64,000 nt of DNA, taken from the NCBI RefSeq assembly GCF_000739085.1, contig NZ_CP009110.1, forward strand, positions 4,712,001 through 4,776,000. Direction: 5' to 3'. Of this stretch, positions 9,537 to 18,334 are shown one piece after another. The notes below the pieces were generated by a model. That model saw nothing but the letters and a program-made list of their open reading frames with translations. It had not been told where the DNA came from and searched no databases. Within the stretch, counting starts at the first letter, position 1, and the number at the start of each line of letters is the position of its first letter. This DNA is from Amycolatopsis methanolica 239 (GTDB lineage Bacteria > Actinomycetota > Actinomycetes > Mycobacteriales > Pseudonocardiaceae). Position numbers and translations under genes: made by a program.

Positions 9537-10520
9537 CTACCGGCCCAGTTCCAGCACCGGTGTGTGGGCCGTCTCGCGCGCGGTCAGGCCCTCCACCGCG
9601 GACAGCACGCCGCACACCACCGCGAACACGGCCACCGGCCACCATGTCGTGGTCTGCCCGCCGGTGACCACCGCCGCGATCGACGGCGAGAACCCGGCCA
9701 GCAGGAACCCCAGCTGCGTGCCGATCGCGAATCCGGTGTAGCGCACCCGCGCGTCGAACACCAGCCCCAGCGACCCGGTGCCGATCGACCACGGGTACGC
9801 CCGGAACGTCACCGCCGAGGCCAGCGCCCCGAACACCCCCACCGGGCGCCGCCCGATCCGGTCGGACAACGCCGCCCACAGCGGGATCGCCGCGATCGCC
9901 ACCGCGTTGGACACCACCGACACCCACAGCATCGCCGAGCGGTCGAGCTGCACCTCCCCGGACGTGGCGAACGCCAGCGCGAACACGGCGAACACCGTCT
10001 GGAACACCGCGAACAACGAACAACACACCACGCGCAGCAGAGCCGCGACCGGCAGGAACGCCAGGGTGGCCAGCACCATGCCCGCGGCGAACCCGGACAT
10101 CGCGAAGCTGGTGAACAACCCGCGGCGGCCCTGCGGCGCGTACTCCAGGGTGAGCGTGCTCGCCCCGGCCGCCTCGCCACCGGCCGACAGGCCCTGCACG
10201 AGCCGGCAGATCACCAGCAGCACCGGCGCGAGCGTGCCCACCGACTCGTAGGTGGGCAGCAGTCCGATGGCCAGACTGCTGGCGCCCATCAGCAGCAGGG
10301 TCGCCAGCAGCACGCCACGGCGGCCGACGCGGTCACCGAAGTGCCCGAACACCACCGCACCCAGCGGGCGCGCCAGGTAGGCCACGCCGAACGTGGCGAG
10401 CGACAACACGGTCGCCACGGCCGGATCACCCGCGGGGAAGAACGCGGTGCCGAAGACCAGCGCGGCCGCCGAGCCGTAGATGAAGAAGTCGTAGTACTCG
10501 AGCAGGCTGCCGAGGAACGC
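9537..10520 (-). pseudogene. MFS transporter (metabolite:H+ symporter family), truncated and internally deleted
   Basis: The reading frame begins abruptly inside the first helix (FLGSLLEYYDFFIYG); about 20 N-terminal residues are replaced by unrelated sequence. The family blocks YLARPLGAVVFGHFGDR and GLSAGGEAAGAS are clear, but after FLPVAALL some 60-100 residues are missing, and other stretches before the last helices look shortened. About 327 residues remain of the usual 430-450. It joins without a gap to a plus-strand oxidoreductase fragment at about 10520. Non-functional remnant. Confidence 0.75.
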
Positions 10521-11277
10521 GCCTACCTGCGCACCAACGGCAACGCGCTGATGACCCGGATGATCGCCGCCGCCGACGAGGCCGGGATTCGCATGTGGAC
10601 CTTGACCAGCGCGGACGAGCTGATTCGGGACTCCTCGGGGGCGGTGACGGGTGCGCGGATCTCCGGCGCGCACTCCGGCGAGGTGCGGGCCGGGCTCGGC
10701 GTGGTGATCGCCGCGGGCGGATTCTCCGGCAACGCCGAGCTGCGCAAGCGCTACTTCCCGCACGACCCGGACGGCACCAACCACACCACACCCACGATCG
10801 GCCACCACGGCGATTCGCTGCGGCTGACCCAGCCACTGGGCGGGCACATCGACGACAGCCCGCACCAGCCCGCCGCGTGGGGCCCGGTGACGGTGTTCCG
10901 CGGTCTGCGCGGCCAGAAGCGCTGGTTCCCGCACCTGCGCGCGTTCGGCCTGCCCGGCCTGATCGCCGTGGACCGCGAGGGGGTCCGGTTCGCCAACGAG
11001 TCGCTGTCCTACCACGACTACGGCGTGGAGATGCTGCGCAACGACAAGGACCGCGACGGAACCTACGGCTGGATCATCGCTGACCAGAAGGCGATGCGCC
11101 GCTACGGCATCGGCTACGCCAAGCCGTGGCCGTTCCCGCAGACCTACTTCAAGCGCAGCGGGTTCCTGCACAAGGCCCGCACGGTGGCCGCGCTCGCGGA
11201 GAAGATCGGGGTGCCCGCCGACCGGCTGCAGGCCACCCTCGACGAGTTCAACGCGGGTGCCGCGCGCGGCGAGGACC
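10521..11277 (+). pseudogene. Internal fragment of an FAD-dependent oxidoreductase (3-ketosteroid dehydrogenase/fumarate reductase type)
   Basis: The protein segment from AYLRTNGNALMTRM to NAGAARGEDPG resembles the middle of KstD/fumarate-reductase flavoproteins (VVIAAGGFSGNAELR, GVRFANESLSYHDY). It has neither the N-terminal FAD GxGxxG motif nor the C-terminal FAD block, and no start codon with a ribosome site. Both ends stop where unrelated gene fragments begin, so it is a true internal fragment of about 250 of 500 or more residues. Confidence 0.75.
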
Positions 11278-11280
11278 CGG

Positions 11281-11440
11281 GTCAACGCACTCGGTCCCGC
11301 GTGGACGAACAGCGTCTGCCCGTTCACGAACGCGGCGCGCTCGGACAGCAGGAACAGCGCCCCGTTCGCCACGTCCTCCTCGGAGCACAGCCTGCCGAGC
11401 GGGACGGCGTCGGTCATGGTCGCGAGGGTGAGTCCCATTG
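11281..11440 (-). pseudogene. C-terminal fragment of a short-chain dehydrogenase/reductase
   Basis: On the minus strand the stretch DAVPLGRLCSEEDVANGALF and then FVNGQTLFV is the typical C-terminal part of an SDR (the GRxxxPEEVA...L.S and ITGQ.L.VDGG region). Only about 45 residues remain; the Rossmann part is absent. It directly abuts the oxidoreductase fragment on the opposite strand. Confidence 0.65.
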
Positions 11441-11560
11441 GGTTCGGCGCCCCGGTTGTCGAGTGTTTCAGCGGCCGAGCAGGGCTGGGGACCGGGGAGC
11501 CGGTGGGGTGTGGGCGCCGTCGCGGGCGGCTCGCGTTGCCGGGCCTTTGAACCAGCCCGG

Positions 11561-13135
11561 TCAGCTTGCGCCGACCACGACTCCGGTCCTGGCGCCCGTC
11601 GCCTCGCCGTGGAGCAGCGCGGGGGTTCCGCCGACGAGCACCGTCGAGCACCCGGTCGCCAGGCGCCACGGCTCCTCGAACGTCGAGTGGTCGGTGATGG
11701 TGTCGGGGTCGAACACCGCGATGTCGGCCACCGCGCCCTCGCGCAGCACGCCGCGGTCGGTCCAGCCGAGCCGCGCGGCCGGGAGCCCGGTCATCTTGTG
11801 CACCGCCTGCTCCAGGCTCAGCACCCCGCGCTCCCGCACGTACCGTGCCAGCACCCGGGCGAACGTGCCGAAACTACGCGGATGCGGCCGGCCCTCGCCA
11901 GTCTCGGTCATGATCCAGCCGTCGCTCGCCACGGAGACCGCCGGGTGCCGCAGCACGGCGATCACGTCGTCCTCGTCCATCGCGTGGTTGACGATCATCA
12001 CCTGCGCCGCGTGCGCCTCCAGCACCCGCAGCGCCGCCTCGGCCGGGTCGGTGCCCTCCGCCCTGCCGATGTCCGCGATGGACAGACCGGTGCTCGCCCG
12101 GTAGGGGCCCGGTGGCAGCTCCCCCAGCACCACCCCCTCCGGGTCGATGTCCCGGCCGAACCGCTCCCGCAACGACGCCGCCATCTTCCCGCGCAGCACC
12201 GGATCGGCGAGCCGCGCCACCAGCGCGTCCTTGCCGCCGTCCACCGCCCACGACGGCAACCGCGACGCCAGCTCCGTGCTCGACGCGGTGTAGGGGTACA
12301 CATCGGCCATCACGTCCACCCCGCGGGCACGCGCGGCGTCGATGAGGGCCAGCGCGTCGTGCACGGCGCCGTGGTTGGCCGGTCCCATCGCCTTCAGGTG
12401 CGAGATCTCCAGCCGGGCTCCCCCGGCCTCAGCCGCCTCGATCGCCTCGGCCACCGCATCCGCGAGGGCGGAGGTCTCGTTGCGCAGGTGCGTCGAGTAC
12501 AACAACCCGGCCGAGGCCGCCGCCGCGACCAGCGCCCGCACCTCCTCCGGCGCCGCGAACAGGCCCGGCGTGTAGATCAACCCGGTGGAGAACCCCACCG
12601 CGCCCTGCCCGGCGGCCGCGCGGACCAGCTCGCACATCCGGTGCAGCTCGTCCTCGGTGGGCGCCCGGTCCTCGGCGCCGAGCACCGCCAGCCGCACCGA
12701 GTTGTGCCCGACCTGCAGGCCCACGTTCACCGCGGGCGCGGCTTCGCCCAGGTCGGCGGCGAACCCCGCACCGTCCGACCACGACCAGCGCAGCCGCGCC
12801 GGGTCGAACGCGCTGGTGCGCTGGTGCAGCGCGAGGTCGCCGATCGGGAACGGCGAATGACCGCAGTTGCCGGTGATCAGCGTCGTCACGCCCTGCGCGA
12901 GCTGGGTGACCGCGCCCGGATCGTGCGCGAGGGTGAAATCGGCGTGCGAGTGCAGGTCGATGAACCCGGGCGTGACGACCTGGCCTGCCGCGTCCACCAC
13001 GGTGGCACCGTCGAGCCGTTCGCCGCTGATCGCGGCGATCCGGCCGTCGCGCACACCGACGTCGGCCCGCCGGGCGGCGGCGCCGGTGCCGTCGAGCACG
13101 TCGCCGCCGCGGATCACGATGTCGAAATCGGACAC
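11561..13135 (-). CDS. D-aminoacylase / N-acyl-D-amino-acid deacylase (amidohydrolase superfamily)
   Basis: 524 residues. Metal ligands H62, H64 and D66 (DLHSHADF), the D-aminoacylase cysteine C91 (GNCGHS), STHLRNE, EISHLKAMG and VASDGW are present in family order. The enzyme releases the D-amino acid from N-acyl-D-amino acids. GTG 13135 is preceded by GGAGAA. It is the last gene of a five-gene operon, 10 bases after the permease. With the upstream racemase and GNAT it points to metabolism of D-amino acids or their N-acyl forms. No signal peptide is seen, so cytoplasmic. Confidence 0.85.
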   Translation of the reverse strand: MSDFDIVIRGGDVLDGTGAAARRADVGVRDGRIAAISGERLDGATVVDAAGQVVTPGFIDLHSHADFTLAHDPGAVTQLAQGVTTLITGNCGHSPFPIGDLALHQRTSAFDPARLRWSWSDGAGFAADLGEAAPAVNVGLQVGHNSVRLAVLGAEDRAPTEDELHRMCELVRAAAGQGAVGFSTGLIYTPGLFAAPEEVRALVAAAASAGLLYSTHLRNETSALADAVAEAIEAAEAGGARLEISHLKAMGPANHGAVHDALALIDAARARGVDVMADVYPYTASSTELASRLPSWAVDGGKDALVARLADPVLRGKMAASLRERFGRDIDPEGVVLGELPPGPYRASTGLSIADIGRAEGTDPAEAALRVLEAHAAQVMIVNHAMDEDDVIAVLRHPAVSVASDGWIMTETGEGRPHPRSFGTFARVLARYVRERGVLSLEQAVHKMTGLPAARLGWTDRGVLREGAVADIAVFDPDTITDHSTFEEPWRLATGCSTVLVGGTPALLHGEATGARTGVVVGAS

Positions 13136-13145
13136 TGCGGTTCTC

Positions 13146-14579
13146 CTACCGGGTCTCGAACATCAGGATGATCGCGTACATCACGCACGCCGGGATGAGC
13201 ACGAGGAACCCGGTGATGATGATGTTGCGCAGGTTCACCGACCGGGCGAGGCTCATCGAGCCCACCATGTTGGCGTTCGGGAACGGACCGTAGGTGTCCG
13301 CTTTGGACGCGAACAGCAGCACGATCACCCACGCGCCGGGGCCGATGCCGACCGCGGCGGCCAGCGACCCGAACACCTTGTCCAGCAGCACCACCTGCGC
13401 CGCGGTGGCGCCGGGCACCCCGACCCAGCCCAGCAGCGCGATGACGAGCGCGAACAGGAACGGTGACAGGCCCTGCATCGACCCGCCCCAGGTGTCCAGG
13501 ATGACCTGGAACGGTTCGAGCGCGTCGATGCCCGCGAACAGCACCGCCAGCAGCCAGAACAGCAGGAAGATCTCCACCAGCCGGGCGGCGCCGCGGTAGA
13601 CGTGGGAGGCGATCGCGACCGGGCTCAGCCCGCCCGCCAGGCCGGTGACGATCGCCAGCACCGGCAGCGCGACCAGCGGGAACGCGGTGCCCGCGCCGCT
13701 GATGATCGCGTACACGACGCTCGCGACGAGGGTCAGCCCGAACGCGAGCGTCGCGCGGCCGCTGCGCGGGATCGCGGCACCGTCGTCGGTGGCACCGAGG
13801 TCCTCCGGGTCGTAGAAGTCGTCGGTGCCCCGGGTGCGGCGCTGCATCCACGGCACGATCAGCAGCCCGGCCACCAGCGACAGCACCGCGAGCGGGCCCG
13901 CGCCGTACAGCAGGTACTGCAGGTAGCCGACCTCCGCGGCGTCCATGATGGCCACGTTCGACCCGGCGAACGGCGCCAGCGCGAGACCGGCGCACCCGCC
14001 GATGAACATCATCGAGGCGGTGGCGGACCGGGTGAAACCGAGGCGCGCGACGATCGGCAGCAGCAGCGGCGCGGCGATCGCCAGAGCACCGGCGAGGGTG
14101 CCGAGGCTCGCGACGAGGATCAGGCAGGACAGCATCACGCCGAGCGTCGCGGCGGTGCGGCTGCGCTCTCCCATCACGCGCATGACCCCGCGCACGATCC
14201 GCGCCGCCACACCTGTTGCGCGCAGGATCTCGCCGACGCCTGCGCCGAGCATGATGACCAGGCCGATCATGGTCACCTGATCACCGAGTGACTCGCCGAG
14301 CAGCTTCGCGGCGTTCTCCGGCGTCGGCATCATCACCAGCAGCGCGGACAGCACCGCCGCCACGGTCGCGACCATGATGTCCATGCCGAGCAGCGCGAGC
14401 ACGGCGTACAGGACGATCGGCACCAAGCCCCACAGGGTCGGTGCCGACACGAAGGGGCCGAGCGCGGCGGAGAGCACCAGCCCGGCGACGGCGATGACGG
14501 TCCGCACGACGGTGCGCGCCTCCCGGCGCGCACGAGCGGGCGGGGCGGTCACCTCCGCCGCGGTGTCGACCTCGTTCAT
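13146..14579 (-). CDS. Multi-helix organic-acid/amino-acid permease (ion transporter superfamily)
   Basis: 477 residues with about 12 hydrophobic segments and an ion-transporter-superfamily look (PNAN and PFAGSNVAI loops, GPFPNANMVGS near the C-terminus). ATG 14579 has a good site (GAAGGGAAG). An earlier in-frame ATG at 14606 would overlap the racemase stop as ATGA, which could mean coupling. It sits between racemase and D-aminoacylase, so it probably imports their substrate (N-acyl or D-amino acids); substrate is inference and the exact transporter family is not certain. Confidence 0.7.
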   Translation of the reverse strand: MNEVDTAAEVTAPPARARREARTVVRTVIAVAGLVLSAALGPFVSAPTLWGLVPIVLYAVLALLGMDIMVATVAAVLSALLVMMPTPENAAKLLGESLGDQVTMIGLVIMLGAGVGEILRATGVAARIVRGVMRVMGERSRTAATLGVMLSCLILVASLGTLAGALAIAAPLLLPIVARLGFTRSATASMMFIGGCAGLALAPFAGSNVAIMDAAEVGYLQYLLYGAGPLAVLSLVAGLLIVPWMQRRTRGTDDFYDPEDLGATDDGAAIPRSGRATLAFGLTLVASVVYAIISGAGTAFPLVALPVLAIVTGLAGGLSPVAIASHVYRGAARLVEIFLLFWLLAVLFAGIDALEPFQVILDTWGGSMQGLSPFLFALVIALLGWVGVPGATAAQVVLLDKVFGSLAAAVGIGPGAWVIVLLFASKADTYGPFPNANMVGSMSLARSVNLRNIIITGFLVLIPACVMYAIILMFETR

Positions 14580-14602
14580 GGACTTCCCTTCTTCCTGCGC
14601 GG

Positions 14603-15742
14603 TCATCCCGCGGCCGCGACGGCGGCCGGGTTGGAACTGGTGAAAACCTCGGTCCGGCATCCCGCGACGAACTCCTCGTCGACCCGCGCGCCGAGACCGG
14701 GACCGGCAGGCACGGCGACCACACCGGCGTCGGCCGACACCGGCGGCACCACGAGATCACGGGCATAGTACTTGTCCGAACCGGACACATCGGAGGGCAG
14801 TGTGAACCCGGGCAGGCTGGACAGCGCGACGTTCGCCAGGCGGCCCACCCCGAACTCGTGCATCCCGCCGCACCACACCGGCCACCCCGCGTCGCGCGCC
14901 ACGTCGTGCGCGGCCACCGCCGGGGTCAGCCCGCCCATCCGGGACGCCTTGATGTTGAGGATCCGCCCCGCCTTCAGGGCGATCGCGGTGCGCAGGTCGT
15001 CCAGGGTGTCGATGGACTCGTCGAGGCACACCGCGGTGTCCGTCGCGGCCTGCAGCGCCGCGGAGGCGAGCAGCGCGCGCGGCGCGAACGGCTGCTCGAT
15101 CATGGCGAGCCCGTACCGGTCCAGGCCGCGCAGCGCCTCGTGGTGCGCGGGCTCGTCCAGGTAGGCGCCGTTGGCGTCGACCTGCAGCGTCAGCTCGGGG
15201 AACGCCGCGCGCACCGCCGCCACCGGCTCGCGGTCCCAGCCCGGGGCGATCTTGAGCTTGACCCGCCGGTACCCGGCCTCGACCTGTCGCGACACCTGTT
15301 CGAGCAGGTCGTCGATGGTCGGTTCGATGCCGAGCGACACCCCCGCCGTCACGGTCGCCCTGGTGCCGCCGAGCGCCTGCGCCAGCGGGATGCCGCGCGA
15401 GCGCGCCCACAGCGCCCACACCGCCGCGTCGAACCCGGCCACGGCGAACCGGTGACCGCGCACCCGGCGGAACAGCGCGGGCACCTCGCGGGGGTGCGCG
15501 ATCTCCTCGTCCAGCAGCGCGGGCACGAGGTAGCGGGTGGCGATCAGCCAGCTCGTCTCGACGGTGTCCGGCGCGTAGAACGGATCGCTCGGGCAGGCGA
15601 TCTCGCCCCAGCCGGCGACGCCGTCGTCGCCGGTCAGCTCGACGAGGATGTGCTCGAGGTGGTTCTTGCGGTGCGAGCTGGTCTGGAAGCTGTGGATCAG
15701 CGGCAGGCGCACGCGGTGCAGGGTGACGTGGGTGATCTTCAC
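14603..15742 (-). CDS. N-acyl(succinyl)amino acid racemase / o-succinylbenzoate synthase family
   Basis: 379 residues of the enolase superfamily, OSBS/NSAR branch. Catalytic lysines K162/K164 (VKLKI) and K265 (NIKASRMGG); metal ligands D189 (QVDANGAY), E216 (MIEQPF) and D241 (CLDES). No menaquinone genes are nearby. Its neighbours are a COG3375-like GNAT, an M20 deacylase and D-aminoacylase, so racemisation of N-acylamino acids is more likely than OSBS activity. The GTG at 15742 overlaps the regulator stop (GTGA) and has GGAGA upstream. Confidence 0.85.
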   Translation of the reverse strand: MKITHVTLHRVRLPLIHSFQTSSHRKNHLEHILVELTGDDGVAGWGEIACPSDPFYAPDTVETSWLIATRYLVPALLDEEIAHPREVPALFRRVRGHRFAVAGFDAAVWALWARSRGIPLAQALGGTRATVTAGVSLGIEPTIDDLLEQVSRQVEAGYRRVKLKIAPGWDREPVAAVRAAFPELTLQVDANGAYLDEPAHHEALRGLDRYGLAMIEQPFAPRALLASAALQAATDTAVCLDESIDTLDDLRTAIALKAGRILNIKASRMGGLTPAVAAHDVARDAGWPVWCGGMHEFGVGRLANVALSSLPGFTLPSDVSGSDKYYARDLVVPPVSADAGVVAVPAGPGLGARVDEEFVAGCRTEVFTSSNPAAVAAAG

Positions 15743-16389
15743 GGGGTCTCCGATTCGACGTAGAGCGACAGGGAGCGGGAGAACCGGTCGCGCTCTCCCA
15801 GACGGCGTTGCGCGCCTTTCGCGCTGGCGGTGGTGAGCGTGGCGAGGATGTGCGCCACGGCCGCGACCGCAGTGGGCGAGTCCGAATAGGACGCGCTCTC
15901 GGTGCGCACCACGATCAGCGCGTCGGCCACCTCGGCCAGCGGCGCGTCGGGTGAGTCGGTGACCACGACGACGTTGCCGCCGCTCGCGGCGAACTCGCGC
16001 GCGATCGCGATCGTGTCCCGCCGGTACCGGCGCAGCGAGAACACCACGAGCACGTCGGTGGCGCGCACCTCGGTGAGCACGTCGACGGCCTGCACCAGCC
16101 TGCCGTCGATCGGGGTCACGTTGGACAGTGAGGCCTGCAGGTCGGCGGCCAGCAGGCAGGCGTAGGCGAACGACTTGCCGGTGCCGAGCACGAACCGGCG
16201 CCGGGCGCTGACCACGAGCGCGGCCGCGCGCTGCACCGACCCGTCGGCGAGGATCGACTCCATGGCCGCGCCCAGCGACTTGATCTCCTGATCGGCCACG
16301 AGGCGCTGCAGCACGGCGGCCGAGCGGCGCTGCACGCGCGCGTCGAACCGCTGACGCGGGCTGGACAGGGAACGGTCGTCCTGGCTCAT
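15739..16389 (-). CDS. RpiR/MurR-family regulator (SIS domain), short N-terminus
   Basis: 216 residues. The SIS-type phosphosugar-binding fold spans about 65-190 (VLGTGKSFAYACLLAADL, VLVVFSLRRYRRDTIAIA, VVVTDSP). The N-terminal part (RRSAAVLQRLVADQEIKSLGAA) is shorter than the usual 75-residue RpiR helix-turn-helix, so DNA binding needs checking. Start ATG 16389 overlaps the GNAT stop, and its stop overlaps the racemase start. As an operon member next to paired inverted sites in the divergent promoter, it is the likely regulator of the cluster. Confidence 0.75.
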   Translation of the reverse strand: MSQDDRSLSSPRQRFDARVQRRSAAVLQRLVADQEIKSLGAAMESILADGSVQRAAALVVSARRRFVLGTGKSFAYACLLAADLQASLSNVTPIDGRLVQAVDVLTEVRATDVLVVFSLRRYRRDTIAIAREFAASGGNVVVVTDSPDAPLAEVADALIVVRTESASYSDSPTAVAAVAHILATLTTASAKGAQRRLGERDRFSRSLSLYVESETP

Positions 16390-17150
16390 GCGGCACTCCG
16401 GTGTTCGGCGAACAGGTACGCCGAAGTGTCGCCGGTGCACCGCACGCACGCGACGGCGGCCAGGCCCTCGCCCAGGAACTCGTGGAAGCCCGCGCGCACC
16501 GCGCTGCGCAGGGCGGGTGTGGCCGCGGCCGGATCGGCCGGGATGGGCAGCCAGCGCCGGTCACCCTCGCGCCACGCCCGGCCCCAGCTCGCCGGGGCGG
16601 GCACCCGATCCGGCTGCGGTGGCGTCGCCGGAGCCTCCGCCGCGGTGAGGTCCCACTCGACGATCACCCGGTCCGATCCCTGGCGGAAGAAGTAGTCGTC
16701 GACGTACCAGCGGCCCACCGCGCCGAGGACACTGAGGTTGAAGTGCGCGTTGCGGGACAGCAGCGGGTCGTAGGACCAGCGCATGAACCGCATGCCCGCG
16801 GCGCGGACCGCGTCGGCCTGCGCGTGTTTGAGCAGCCGCCCCAGGCCCAGTCCCTGGCTCGACGGCGCCACCACGGCGGCCTGCGAGTAGTGGTAGACGC
16901 CGGTGTCATCGGAGGCGGGCAGGCCGTAGGCGAAGGCCAGCAGCTCGTCGCCGGGCCCGGTGATCCCGATCGCCGACCCGCCGTTGCGCAGCAGCGTGGC
17001 CAGCAGCGGCGGGCTCAGCCCGACGTCCGGCTCGTCGTAGGCGAACACGCGCCGGTAGAGCGCGGCGGCCTGCAGTTGCAGTGCGGCGGAGTCGAGGTTC
17101 CGCACCACGAGCCCGTCGGACCGCACCCCAGGTCGCTGCACGCACGCCAC
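16386..17150 (-). CDS. GNAT-family N-acyltransferase (COG3375-like)
   Basis: 254 residues. The acetyl-CoA/acyl-CoA loop is near 92-105 (SSQGLGLGRLLK). RWSYDPLLSRNAHFNLSVLG is a signature I associate with GNAT proteins encoded beside N-succinylamino acid racemases, where they succinylate D-amino acids. Start GTG 17150 is chosen because GGAG lies 8 bases upstream; a longer frame starts at 17201 inside the promoter. First gene of the operon. Proposed role: N-acylation of D-amino acids ahead of racemisation and hydrolysis by the divergent M20 enzyme (inference by context). Confidence 0.75.
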   Translation of the reverse strand: MACVQRPGVRSDGLVVRNLDSAALQLQAAALYRRVFAYDEPDVGLSPPLLATLLRNGGSAIGITGPGDELLAFAYGLPASDDTGVYHYSQAAVVAPSSQGLGLGRLLKHAQADAVRAAGMRFMRWSYDPLLSRNAHFNLSVLGAVGRWYVDDYFFRQGSDRVIVEWDLTAAEAPATPPQPDRVPAPASWGRAWREGDRRWLPIPADPAAATPALRSAVRAGFHEFLGEGLAAVACVRCTGDTSAYLFAEHRSAA

Positions 17151-17168
17151 ACCATCACCTCTCCAACT

Positions 17169-17242
17169 TACGAAACGTATGTTGGCACTCTTCGCGTCCA
17201 AACCCGCATTGTCAAGAGTTTGATCGCAAGATACGTTTCATA
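17169..17242. promoter_or_regulatory. Divergent promoter with two inverted copies of CAASATACGTTTCRTA
   Basis: 17227-17242 on the plus strand (CAAGATACGTTTCATA) and 17169-17184 on the minus strand (CAACATACGTTTCGTA) match at 14 of 16 positions and face each other across 42 bases between the GNAT and M20 genes. The second copy ends only 4 bases before the M20 start. RpiR-family operators often contain GAAA/TTTC half-sites, so these are likely sites for the operon's RpiR protein. TTGTCA at 17209 could serve as a -35 element for M20. Confidence 0.65.
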
Positions 17243-17245
17243 ACT

Positions 17246-18334
17246 GTGAACACTGACGAGATGCGCGACCGCCTGCACGACTACGTCCGCCACGAGACCC
17301 CGACCGGTGACGCCGCGGCGCTCGACGGCTTGCTGGCCGAGATCGGGCAGCGCTACACCGAGCTGGGGGCGGCCGTCGAGCGCGAGGCGCATCCGGGCGG
17401 TGCGCATCTGGTGGCGCGCTTCCCCGGCTCCGCCGGCCGCGAGGACGAGCGCCCGGTGCTGTGCCTGGGACACCACGACACGGTGTGGCCGCGCGGAGCG
17501 CTGGAGTGGCGGGAGAGCGACGGGCGGGTGTTCGGGCCCGGCGTGTACGACATGAAGGGCGGGCTCGTGGTGTTCGAGACCGCGGTGGAGTCGCTGCGCG
17601 ACGTGCCGCACCGGCCGGTGACGATGGTCGTGGTGGCCGACGAGGAGATCGGCTCCCCGACGGCGCGGGCACTGCTGGAACGCGAGGCGGCGGACGCGGT
17701 CGCCGCGCTCGGGTTCGAGCCCCCGCACCCGGACGGCGCGCTGAAGACCGCGCGGCGCGGCAGCACGCGGGTACGCATCGAGGTGACCGGCCGGGAATCG
17801 CACGCCGCGCTCGCCCCCGAGGACGGCGCGTCGGCGATCGAGGAGCTGGTCGACCAGGTGGTGGCGTTGCGTGGGCTGGTCGCCGGGTATCCCGGTGTGC
17901 TGTGCAACGTGGGCACGATCGGCGGCGGCGGCCGGACGAACGTCGTTCCCGGGCAGGCGTGGTGCGAGGTGGGCCTGCGCTTCGCCGACGCCGGTTCGGA
18001 GCGCTCGGTGCTCGCCGCGCTGTCCGAACTGGAGCCGGTGCGCGCAGGAACCATCGTGCGGAGCACGATTCTGACGAACCGTCCGGTGTGGACTGGCGAG
18101 GATCCGGGCCTGGCGGAGGTGCTACGCGCGGCCGCCGCCGAGGTGGGGCAGCCCGCCGGGGGCAGGCCGGCCGCGGGCGGCGCGGACACCAACCTGACAG
18201 GCTCGCTGGGCGTCCCCAGTCTGGACGGCCTGGGCCCGGTCGGCCGCGGCGCGCACGCCCCGGACGAGCAGATCGTGACCGCGAGCCTGGTGGAGCGGGC
18301 CCGGCTGACGGCGGCGCTGCTGGCGCGGTTGTGA
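17246..18334 (+). CDS. M20-family metallopeptidase / N-acyl-L-amino acid deacylase
   Basis: 362 residues. Two-metal ligands H76 and D78 (GHHDTVWP), D102 (YDMKGG) and E133-E134 (ADEEIGS) follow the carboxypeptidase G2/ArgE pattern; a dimerisation-type insert is at about 165-280. The first start GTG 17246 has no ribosome site and may be leaderless; ATG 17261 is an alternative. Divergent from the GNAT-racemase operon, it is the expected last step: hydrolysis of N-acyl-L-amino acid to L-amino acid. Intact. Confidence 0.8.
   Translation: MNTDEMRDRLHDYVRHETPTGDAAALDGLLAEIGQRYTELGAAVEREAHPGGAHLVARFPGSAGREDERPVLCLGHHDTVWPRGALEWRESDGRVFGPGVYDMKGGLVVFETAVESLRDVPHRPVTMVVVADEEIGSPTARALLEREAADAVAALGFEPPHPDGALKTARRGSTRVRIEVTGRESHAALAPEDGASAIEELVDQVVALRGLVAGYPGVLCNVGTIGGGGRTNVVPGQAWCEVGLRFADAGSERSVLAALSELEPVRAGTIVRSTILTNRPVWTGEDPGLAEVLRAAAAEVGQPAGGRPAAGGADTNLTGSLGVPSLDGLGPVGRGAHAPDEQIVTASLVERARLTAALLARL

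Noticed and set aside
9471-12104. 877-residue plus-strand open frame
   Set aside because: Only the section 10521-11277 resembles a protein (FAD oxidoreductase). The rest is antisense to the MFS remnant and D-aminoacylase.
14603-15742. Menaquinone o-succinylbenzoate synthase (menC)
   Set aside because: No other men genes nearby, and the operon partners belong to N-acylamino acid metabolism.
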